64,000 nucleotides of DNA, from contig NZ_FQZI01000002.1 in the NCBI RefSeq assembly GCF_900142035.1, positions 682,001 through 746,000 on the forward strand, given 5' to 3'. Below, piece after piece: positions 28,028-34,457 of this stretch. Within the stretch, counting starts at the first letter, position 1. Each line of letters begins with the position of its first letter. Origin of the DNA: Flavobacterium terrae (GTDB taxonomy: Bacteria > Bacteroidota > Bacteroidia > Flavobacteriales > Flavobacteriaceae). The notes beneath the pieces are model-generated. The model saw only the letters and a list, made by a program, of their open reading frames with translations. It ran no database searches and was not told the origin of the DNA. The position numbers and the translations under genes are program-made.

Positions 28028-28669
28028 ATGCATTTCATTTCAGAAGATTTAGAAAATTACGTTGCAAATCACAGCGAAAATGAACCCGATTTATTAGCTC
28101 GTTTAAACAAAGAAACGCACCAAAAAATATTGCAGCCAAGAATGTTAAGTGGACATTTTCAAGGTCGTGTTTTGAGTATTCTTTCTAAATTAATTAGACC
28201 AAATAACATTTTAGAAATTGGAACCTATACCGGCTATGCAGCACTGTGTCTTGCTGAAGGATTGACCGATAATGGAGAATTAGATACTATTGACAATAAC
28301 GAAGAATTGGTGGATTTTCAAAAGAAATACTTTGATCAATCACCTTGGGCAGATCAAATACATCAACATTTAGGAAATGCATTAGATATACTACCAACAT
28401 TAAATAAAAAGTTTGACTTGGTATTTATCGATGCTGATAAAGAAAATTACATTAATTACTTTCACATGATAGCACCTTTAATGAATAAAGGTGGTGTAAT
28501 TTTATCAGACAATGTATTGTGGAGTGGTAAAGTTCTTGAAGAAGTAAAAGCAAATGACAAAAGCACTAAAATCCTTTTAGAATACAACCAGCTACTTAAA
28601 GAGGATCCAAGAGTTGAAACTGTATTATTACCTATAAGAGATGGTTTGACAGTAAGTCGAGTTTTGTAA
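28028..28669 (+). CDS. SAM-dependent O-methyltransferase (catechol type, 213 aa)
   Basis: Class I methyltransferase of the catechol/caffeoyl-CoA O-methyltransferase family; substrate unknown. ILEIGTYTGYAALCLAEGL is SAM motif I, DTIDNN the acidic loop and LVFIDADKENYINYF the metal-binding aspartate region. SDNVLWSGKV and the final LPIRDGLTVSRVL are family motifs. The start is placed at ATG 28028 (MHFISEDLENYV), since the longer alternative begins before a terminator hairpin and would add a spurious hydrophobic stretch. Confidence 0.9.
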   Translation: MHFISEDLENYVANHSENEPDLLARLNKETHQKILQPRMLSGHFQGRVLSILSKLIRPNNILEIGTYTGYAALCLAEGLTDNGELDTIDNNEELVDFQKKYFDQSPWADQIHQHLGNALDILPTLNKKFDLVFIDADKENYINYFHMIAPLMNKGGVILSDNVLWSGKVLEEVKANDKSTKILLEYNQLLKEDPRVETVLLPIRDGLTVSRVL

Positions 28670-28757
28670 AATACTAGAAACTAAACTTTTATTTTTTTAC
28701 TTGTTAAAAAATATATAATTATTACTCTTTTTCTTTCAAAATTTGTTTTTTTTTTTT

Positions 28758-28765
28758 CACTTTTG
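28758..28765 (+). promoter_or_regulatory. Possible promoter box CACTTTTG of the Cys-peptide locus
   Basis: CACTTTTG matches TAnnTTTG at all but the first base. It follows a run of T and lies 47 bases before the ATG at 28813. An A-rich leader follows it. Confidence 0.4.
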
Positions 28766-28812
28766 TCCAGTTCGAACAAATAAATTTTTATAAATTTTAA
28801 AAAAACTTAAAA

Positions 28813-29019
28813 ATGAAAAAAATGCTTTTTACAGCTATTGCTTTGGTAGCTTTTGCAGGAACTAGTATTGTTAATGCAAAAGAAGATCTAATAAGAACAA
28901 AACCATGTATGCAAGTTTATATGGAAACATATGATGAGTGCGCAGATCTTGGCATGGATGCGGCAGATTGCACTAGTGAAGCAAATGCAGCCTATGGAGA
29001 ATGCTTATCTGGAAACTAA
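28813..29019 (+). CDS. Small secreted peptide with four Cys (68 aa), copy 1
   Basis: A clear signal peptide (MKKMLFTAIALVAFAGTS, cleavage likely after VNA at about 22) leaves a mature acidic peptide of about 46 residues. Its four Cys lie at mature positions 10, 21, 31 and 42 (spacings X10, X9, X10), which suits a disulfide-stapled helical hairpin. The A-rich leader AAAAACTTAAAA before ATG is typical of well-expressed genes here. I do not recognise the family. A hairpin follows 28 bases after the stop and a GLPGLI gene starts 5 bases after it. A second copy with a nearly identical signal sequence is at 29829. Confidence 0.8.
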   Translation: MKKMLFTAIALVAFAGTSIVNAKEDLIRTKPCMQVYMETYDECADLGMDAADCTSEANAAYGECLSGN

Positions 29020-29023
29020 GATA

Positions 29024-29797
29024 ATGATTAAACTTAAATTGAAATTTCAGGAGATTGTAAACAATCTCCTGTTTTATAAAAAAATAATCATTATATTTTT
29101 AATCATTAATTCATATAATTTATTTTCACAAAACAACTGCAAAGTTAATTACACTGTAATACCAACTGGTGGTTCTTTTGAAAATAATGATGATGTAAAA
29201 AAAAGTAAGATTTCAAATAGATTTCAAGGTGTTGATGAAGCACTTAAAAGATTAAATTATCAACTCATAATTAAAAACGACCAATCATATTATCATCAAA
29301 TAAACAATTTAGGCCTTAATGAAAAAGTAGATAAAACAGCTAAAAATTTAGCTGGCACAAGTGAATTTCTAAAAAAAAATAGATTAGAAATTATAAAAAT
29401 TATTAATTTTTCACAAGAAGTTTTTTATGTTAAAACCAAATTAAACAACGATTGGAATCTAATAAATGAAACCAAATATATAAATGGATATCTATGTTTT
29501 AAAGCAACCCAACAAAAAAGTTTACCACTAAAAAAAGAAAAAAAATATGAGGTTATCGCTTGGTATTGTCCAAAATTACCCTTTCAAAATGGCCCAAAAG
29601 AATTTGGTGGATTACCTGGATTAATTCTGGAGTTACAAGATGGTAGGATTACATACTTAGCCAACAAAATTGATTTAAGTCTTAATCAAGAAATGACAAT
29701 AAAAAAAGTAGATAAAAAAATAATATCAGAAGAAGAGTTTAATAAAATTTATGAAGATAGAATGAAAAATTTGATTGATAATTTATCTAAAAACTAA
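29024..29797 (+). CDS. GLPGLI family protein, copy 1 (257 aa)
   Basis: Member of the GLPGLI family (named for its motif), of unknown function and known from Bacteroidota. The motif appears as EFGGLPGLILELQDGRITYLA at about 195-215, preceded by KYEVIAWYCPKLPFQNGP. A signal-like segment YKKIIIIFLIINSYNLFSQ lies at about 18-37. The ATG at 29024 is used because it follows the peptide stop. However, a hairpin with T run (29048-29075) sits in its first codons, and a CTG at 29069 would give a neater signal peptide. An upstream start at 28931 lies inside the peptide gene and is unlikely. Confidence 0.85.
   Translation: MIKLKLKFQEIVNNLLFYKKIIIIFLIINSYNLFSQNNCKVNYTVIPTGGSFENNDDVKKSKISNRFQGVDEALKRLNYQLIIKNDQSYYHQINNLGLNEKVDKTAKNLAGTSEFLKKNRLEIIKIINFSQEVFYVKTKLNNDWNLINETKYINGYLCFKATQQKSLPLKKEKKYEVIAWYCPKLPFQNGPKEFGGLPGLILELQDGRITYLANKIDLSLNQEMTIKKVDKKIISEEEFNKIYEDRMKNLIDNLSKN
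29048..29075 (+). terminator. Terminator-like hairpin after Cys-peptide 1, inside the GLPGLI 5' end
   Basis: The stem CAGGAGATTGT / ACAATCTCCTG (11 bp, the innermost pair probably open) is followed by TTTT. It begins 28 bases after the peptide stop and overlaps the early codons of the GLPGLI frame. It could lower readthrough or stabilise the peptide mRNA end. Confidence 0.65.
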
Positions 29798-29828
29798 TTT
29801 TTATTTTAAAACCTAAAAAATAAAAAAA

Positions 29829-30074
29829 ATGCTTTTTACAGCTATCGCTTTGGTAGCTTTTGCAGGAACTAGTATGGCAAATACAATTGAAATACCAAAG
29901 ATTGAAGTTAATATTGAGAATACTACTAAAGAAGTAGAAAGACAAAGACATGATGATTGCATTCAAGTAGCAGCTGATTTTCTTGATTATTTTGCTGATC
30001 CCTTTTATGAATTAACACAAGAACAATCTCAAATGGTTTACCAAGCAGTATATAATAACTGTATGTTAAATTAA
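29829..30074 (+). CDS. Small secreted peptide with two Cys (81 aa), copy 2
   Basis: The signal segment MLFTAIALVAFAGTSMA matches copy 1 almost base for base (one mismatch over about 47 bases). The upstream ATG that gives copy 1 its MKK start has become ATA here, so the first usable ATG lacks the positive N-terminus. The mature part (about 64 residues) starts with an Ile/Glu/Lys region and then has DDCIQVAADF and AVYNNCMLN. These align with PCMQVYME and AAYGECLSGN of copy 1, so the outer Cys pair is kept and the inner pair is lost. A hairpin follows 8 bases after the stop. Confidence 0.75.
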   Translation: MLFTAIALVAFAGTSMANTIEIPKIEVNIENTTKEVERQRHDDCIQVAADFLDYFADPFYELTQEQSQMVYQAVYNNCMLN

Positions 30075-30082
30075 AAAACTTA

Positions 30083-30107
30083 AAAGAGGAATCTTTGATT
30101 CCTCTTT
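30083..30107 (+). terminator. Hairpin after Cys-peptide 2 (terminator or attenuator)
   Basis: An 11-bp stem (AAAGAGGAATC / GATTCCTCTTT) with a 3-base loop. The T run is within the stem and only short beyond it. It sits between peptide 2 and the second GLPGLI gene, mirroring the first module. Confidence 0.7.
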
Positions 30108-30124
30108 ATTAATATAATAAATTC

Positions 30125-30841
30125 ATGAAAAATATTTTAATCATATTATTTTCTATAATTGTAAATACTCTTTTTTCTCAAAAAAATCAAGGTATCGTTT
30201 ATTATAAAATAAATGAAATAGGGCTGACAGAGCCAGAAAAAACATCAAATACATCAGGTTTAGACCTGTTCAGAAAAATAAAACAAAATTTAGCAAGTCA
30301 GGAATTCATTTTAGAATTCAATAATGAAAAATCTCACTTTTTTTTAGATCCCAAACAAAAAATAACAGACACACAATCACAAGAATACAGAATTCAAAAC
30401 ATTGCTTTAATATACACATTAACAGGAGAAATATTTTTTAATAAAACAGAAAATGAATTAATCATAAAAAAAAATGATGGAACTCTTGTAAAAAAAAATA
30501 GCAGTATTTCAGAGTGGCAAATAACAAAAGAATCTAAAATGATTGATGGTATTTTGTGCTATATGGCAACTCAGAAAATAAATTACATTGCGCGTGATGG
30601 AAAAGATAAAACAAAAACAATCACAGCTTGGTTTGCTCCTTCATTACCTTATAATTTTGGCCCTAAAGAATTTAACAACTTACCTGGGTTAATATTAGAA
30701 ATAAAAGATGGATACACTACATTGACTGCTTATAAGATTAATTTAAATTTTAAAAAAAATATTGAAATCGAAATCCCAAAAGGTAAATTTGTTAAACAAG
30801 AAGAATACGAGAAAAAATTAAAAGCACAAATGGGAATGTAA
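30125..30841 (+). CDS. GLPGLI family protein, copy 2 (238 aa)
   Basis: The signal peptide MKNILIILFSIIVNTLFSQ is followed by a body that aligns with copy 1. GILCYMATQKINYIA, ITAWFAPSLPYNFGPKEFNNLPGLILEIKDG and a Lys-rich tail match YLCFKATQQKS, IAWYCPKLPFQNGPKEFGGLPGLILEL and the tail of copy 1. It is exported to the periplasm or outer membrane; the function of the family is not established. Its stop shares a base with the ATG of the following receptor gene, tying the two together. Confidence 0.88.
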   Translation: MKNILIILFSIIVNTLFSQKNQGIVYYKINEIGLTEPEKTSNTSGLDLFRKIKQNLASQEFILEFNNEKSHFFLDPKQKITDTQSQEYRIQNIALIYTLTGEIFFNKTENELIIKKNDGTLVKKNSSISEWQITKESKMIDGILCYMATQKINYIARDGKDKTKTITAWFAPSLPYNFGPKEFNNLPGLILEIKDGYTTLTAYKINLNFKKNIEIEIPKGKFVKQEEYEKKLKAQMGM

Positions 30842-33498
30842 TGCGTATATTAATTTTTCTTTTATTGTCAACTTTTTTTAGTTTTTCTCAAACCAAAACC
30901 ATTACAGGCATAGTTTCTGACACCTTAAACAAACCGCTAGAAAACGCTAATATTATTGCCAATCCTTTTACCAAAGAGGCACAGCTAAAATTTGCTATAG
31001 CAGATAACAAAGGTCGCTATCGTTTAGAATTAGAAAAAGAAGTAAAATATGAAGTGACTGTTTCTTATATAGGCTATAAGGAAGAGGTGATCATTATTGA
31101 ACCTAATTCAACTATAACTTTACATAATTTCATTTTAAAAAGCACTGGGCAACAACTCAAGGAAATAGTCATTAAACACGAATACAAGCCAGTTGTAATC
31201 AAAAAAGACACCATGACATTTAATGTTAAAAGTTTTGCAAACGGCAACGAACGCAAAATGAAAGAAATCCTTGAAAAACTTCCTGGAGTAGAAGTAGATA
31301 AGAAAGGAACAGTAACTGTTCAAGGAAAAAAGGTGACTAAAATGCTAGTGGAGGGAAAATCTTTTTTTGGTGGTGGTAGTAAACTAGCCGTTGAAAATAT
31401 TCCTGCAGATGCATTAGACAAAATTGAAGTCATAGATCATTTTAACGAAGTAGGATTCATGAAAAAGGTTTCGGACAGTGAAGATCTTGCCATGAACGTA
31501 AAACTAAAAGAAAACAAAAAGAAATTTATTTTTGGCGACATTGAAGCTGGCGCAGAAATAGCTAATGACAATGGGTTTTATTTAGCCCATGCTGGTTTGT
31601 TTTATTACAGCCCAAAAACAAATTTTAGCTTTATTGGTGATAGTAATAACATCGGTAAAAGTACTTTTACCTTTGAAGATTTAATGCGATTTGATGGTGG
31701 TTTTAGTAGTTTTTTATCGGGAAGAAAATCGTTTACTAACCTATATAATTTTGCCTCTGACAATACAGATGTTTTGAGCAACAAATCAAATTTTAGTGCC
31801 TTAAATTATAGTATTGAAGCTAGCAATAAAACAACAATTTCTGGCTACGGAATTTTTTCTAAAGGATTTACCAGCAGTTTTTCTAACAACAGTAACCAGT
31901 ATATTCAAAACAACTTTATAACTTTTGAGAAAAGCACGAATTTAAGAGAAACAAAATCTACTTTAGGAATTGTAAATACAAAATTAGACTATTCTCCAAG
32001 TAACACCGAAAAATGGTTTTACAATATTCAGTTGCAAGCAAGCAACAACAAGGGTAAGTCGAACATAAACACTGTTTCAAATAATAATTCTTCATTTTTT
32101 GAAAGTCTAAATAACGCAGACAACCAATCACTAAAACAATACATTGAATGGCACAAAAGTATAAATGAAAATCACACGACTACTTTTGTAATGAACAATG
32201 CTATCGAAAAAAACACTCCATTCACACATTGGTTTACCAATCAGCCATTTTTAACAGGATTAATTCCGCTTCAAAATGATGTCGAATATACTTTGGAACA
32301 AACCAAAAAAGTTAACAATACAAGCATAGATGCTCTTTTTAAACATTATTGGATCATAAACAACTTTAATCATTTGTATTCTGTTATTGGAAATAACTAT
32401 GATCAATCAAAATTGAACACAAATGAAAAGCAACTTTTAACCAATGGTTCTGTAAATGATTTTAGCACTAACGGATTTGGAAACTCAATAAAATACACAT
32501 TAAATGACATCTATTTAGGGCTTGAATATAAATTTAAAATTGGCAAATGGACTAATAAACCTGGTGTATATTTTCATCAATATGATTTAAACACAAAACA
32601 AGAAACAAGTAATCATATATCTAAATTTTTAATTCAACCTCAATTTAATAGTGATTATGAATTTAGCCAAGCAGAGTCAATTAATTTTAGCTACAAATTA
32701 AGTAACTCATTTGCAGAAGTTTCACAATATGCAAACCAGTTCACACTTCAAAACTATAACTTAGTATTTAAAGGTAATGCCTTATTAAACAATGAACAAT
32801 TTCACAATGCAAACTTAAGATACTCTAAATCAAATATGTATAGAGGAATCATGATTAATGCAATTGTAAATTTTAACAAAAAAACAAAAACAATAAGAAA
32901 TGAAATTGAGCTTTCTGGAATTAATCAATTTACAACTCCAATTTTGACAAATAATCCTGAAACTTCATGGCGTGCTTACGGTATGCTTTCGAAAAAGATA
33001 TATCGTTTCACTATAAAATTTTCAACAAGTCTAAATTGGTTTGAATACATCCAAAAAATAAACAACTTAACCAACACGGTACAACGCAACAGCCAAAATT
33101 TAGGCATTTCAGCTAGAACAACTTATAAAAAATGGCCAGATATTGAAATTGGTTATAAAAAAGGATTTAATCAATTTAAAAGTCAAACTAACTCATCATT
33201 TGAAACTAATGAATTTAATGCAGATATAGAAATACCTTTTAGAAAATCATTTGTGTTTAAGTTTGAATATGAAAACTTCAAAAACTCAAGCACAAAGCAA
33301 AATAATTATTTTGAAATTGCCAACACTTCTTTGAGTTACCAAAAGAAAAATAGTCCTTTGCGAATTGAAGTATTTGCTAATAACTTATTTAACAATAAAA
33401 TTAAAACCAATAATTCTTTTTCGGATTATTTAATAACAGAACAGCAAACTTACATTTTACCAAGAGTTTTTATGCTTAGTCTTAGTTATAAATTATAA
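30841..33498 (+). CDS. TonB-dependent-receptor-like outer-membrane protein with carboxypeptidase-regulatory-like domain (885 aa)
   Basis: The signal peptide (1-16, ending FSFSQ) is followed by a carboxypeptidase-regulatory-like domain (about 19-100, TGIVSDTLNKPLENANI and YEVTVSYIGYKEE). A plug-like domain (about 115-235, MKEILEKLPGVEVDKKGTVTVQGKKVTKMLVEG) precedes a long region of alternating strands ending in LPRVFMLSLSYKL, typical of a barrel. No clear TonB box was found. It is the last gene of the peptide/GLPGLI locus and probably the envelope partner of those products. Its stop overlaps the end of the convergent PAP2 gene by 6 bases. Confidence 0.87.
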   Translation: MRILIFLLLSTFFSFSQTKTITGIVSDTLNKPLENANIIANPFTKEAQLKFAIADNKGRYRLELEKEVKYEVTVSYIGYKEEVIIIEPNSTITLHNFILKSTGQQLKEIVIKHEYKPVVIKKDTMTFNVKSFANGNERKMKEILEKLPGVEVDKKGTVTVQGKKVTKMLVEGKSFFGGGSKLAVENIPADALDKIEVIDHFNEVGFMKKVSDSEDLAMNVKLKENKKKFIFGDIEAGAEIANDNGFYLAHAGLFYYSPKTNFSFIGDSNNIGKSTFTFEDLMRFDGGFSSFLSGRKSFTNLYNFASDNTDVLSNKSNFSALNYSIEASNKTTISGYGIFSKGFTSSFSNNSNQYIQNNFITFEKSTNLRETKSTLGIVNTKLDYSPSNTEKWFYNIQLQASNNKGKSNINTVSNNNSSFFESLNNADNQSLKQYIEWHKSINENHTTTFVMNNAIEKNTPFTHWFTNQPFLTGLIPLQNDVEYTLEQTKKVNNTSIDALFKHYWIINNFNHLYSVIGNNYDQSKLNTNEKQLLTNGSVNDFSTNGFGNSIKYTLNDIYLGLEYKFKIGKWTNKPGVYFHQYDLNTKQETSNHISKFLIQPQFNSDYEFSQAESINFSYKLSNSFAEVSQYANQFTLQNYNLVFKGNALLNNEQFHNANLRYSKSNMYRGIMINAIVNFNKKTKTIRNEIELSGINQFTTPILTNNPETSWRAYGMLSKKIYRFTIKFSTSLNWFEYIQKINNLTNTVQRNSQNLGISARTTYKKWPDIEIGYKKGFNQFKSQTNSSFETNEFNADIEIPFRKSFVFKFEYENFKNSSTKQNNYFEIANTSLSYQKKNSPLRIEVFANNLFNNKIKTNNSFSDYLITEQQTYILPRVFMLSLSYKL

Positions 33499-34056
33499 TT
33501 GAGGTAAATATTTTTTCTTTACTTCAATGTAAATTTTATAAAAAGTAAATCCTGAAATCGCCCCAAAAAGATAACCTGAAAGAATGTCTCCTGGAAAGTG
33601 AAGCCCTAAGTAAATTCGGCTGTAAGCAAATATTAAAGGAAATAAAAAAAGTGAAATTGCATATTTATAGTATTTCTTCAAAATCATAAAGACAAAAACT
33701 GTAGATGCCATTGAACTAGCTGCATGACCCGAAAAATAACTGAATGATCCCGCAGTTTTTACAACTCTTATTATATTTTTAAGCTCTTCATCATTACAAG
33801 GCCTGATGCGTTGTACTGTATTTTTCACAAGATTTGTAAATTGGTCAGTAAACGTTATTAAAACAGCCATTGATACTATTATTAAAAGTAAGTTCTTACC
33901 TCCTACTTTTTTATAGACCAAATAAAAAACAAATAAAAATAACGGTGTAAGGTGTAGTTGCTTTGTTATAAAAAGCCAAAACGGATCGAAAGTTTCTGAT
34001 CCCAATCCGTTAAGGTATACTAATAAATCTCTGTCTAATTGAATTATTTTTTCCAA
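33493..34056 (-). CDS. PAP2-family membrane phosphatase (187 aa)
   Basis: Integral membrane lipid phosphatase of the PAP2 superfamily, perhaps acting on undecaprenyl diphosphate or phosphatidate. The three PAP2 motifs are visible: KNTVQRIRP, SYFSGHAAS and YSRIYLGLHFPGD, with about five membrane segments around them. The gene starts one base after tatA stops, so it is probably co-transcribed with it. The exact substrate cannot be told from sequence. Confidence 0.9.
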   Translation of the reverse strand: MEKIIQLDRDLLVYLNGLGSETFDPFWLFITKQLHLTPLFLFVFYLVYKKVGGKNLLLIIVSMAVLITFTDQFTNLVKNTVQRIRPCNDEELKNIIRVVKTAGSFSYFSGHAASSMASTVFVFMILKKYYKYAISLFLFPLIFAYSRIYLGLHFPGDILSGYLFGAISGFTFYKIYIEVKKKYLPQL

Positions 34057-34057
34057 G

Positions 34058-34417
34058 TTACATTTGGCGTTTAATAGGACCAGTTAGGTCATCAAAATTT
34101 TCTTTGACTTCGTTAATTTCTTTAGAGATATCAAGGGGATTATTATCTCCTGTTATTTTTGCTGTTTCATCATCAACCATTTTATTAAAGCCTTGTTTAA
34201 CTTGCTCTACTTCGGCATTAAAATCTCTTGTAAGACTTCCTATTTCATGATTATCAGCACTTTTTTGTATCTCAGATTTTATTTCATTAGTTGCATTTTT
34301 TAATTGCGCCATTCCTTTTCCTAAAGTTCGTGCAATGTCAGGAATCTTTTCAGATCCAAATAGCATCAATGCTATAAAAATGACTAAAATTAATTCTCCT
34401 CCGCCAATACCAAACAT
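34058..34417 (-). CDS. tatA: Twin-arginine translocase TatA/TatB-type protein (119 aa)
   Basis: An N-terminal membrane helix MFGIGGGELILVIFIALMLFG is followed by the FGSEKIPDIARTLGKGMAQL amphipathic helix, the TatA/B/E signature. The C-terminal 60 residues are polar and Asn/Glu/Lys-rich. The protein forms the pore or the substrate-receptor side of the Tat path for folded proteins; TatA and TatB cannot be separated with confidence by eye. It has its own promoter box and lies just upstream of PAP2. Confidence 0.88.
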   Translation of the reverse strand: MFGIGGGELILVIFIALMLFGSEKIPDIARTLGKGMAQLKNATNEIKSEIQKSADNHEIGSLTRDFNAEVEQVKQGFNKMVDDETAKITGDNNPLDISKEINEVKENFDDLTGPIKRQM

Positions 34418-34443
34418 AATCTTATATTCTAAAATTTATTTTA

Positions 34444-34451
34444 CAAAGTTA
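34444..34451 (-). promoter_or_regulatory. tatA promoter, -7 box TAACTTTG
   Basis: On the minus strand TAACTTTG ends 26 bases before the tatA ATG, in the short gap after the peptidase gene. Confidence 0.6.
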
Positions 34452-34457
34452 CAAAGT

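Noticed and set aside
28931..29023. An earlier start for the first GLPGLI gene
   Set aside because: It would overlap the Cys-peptide gene in another frame and add residues unlike a signal peptide.
28813..30074. Calling the Cys peptides bacteriocins or microcins
   Set aside because: They have ordinary Sec-type signal peptides rather than double-glycine leaders, and no dedicated peptidase-ABC transporter or immunity gene is recognisable nearby.
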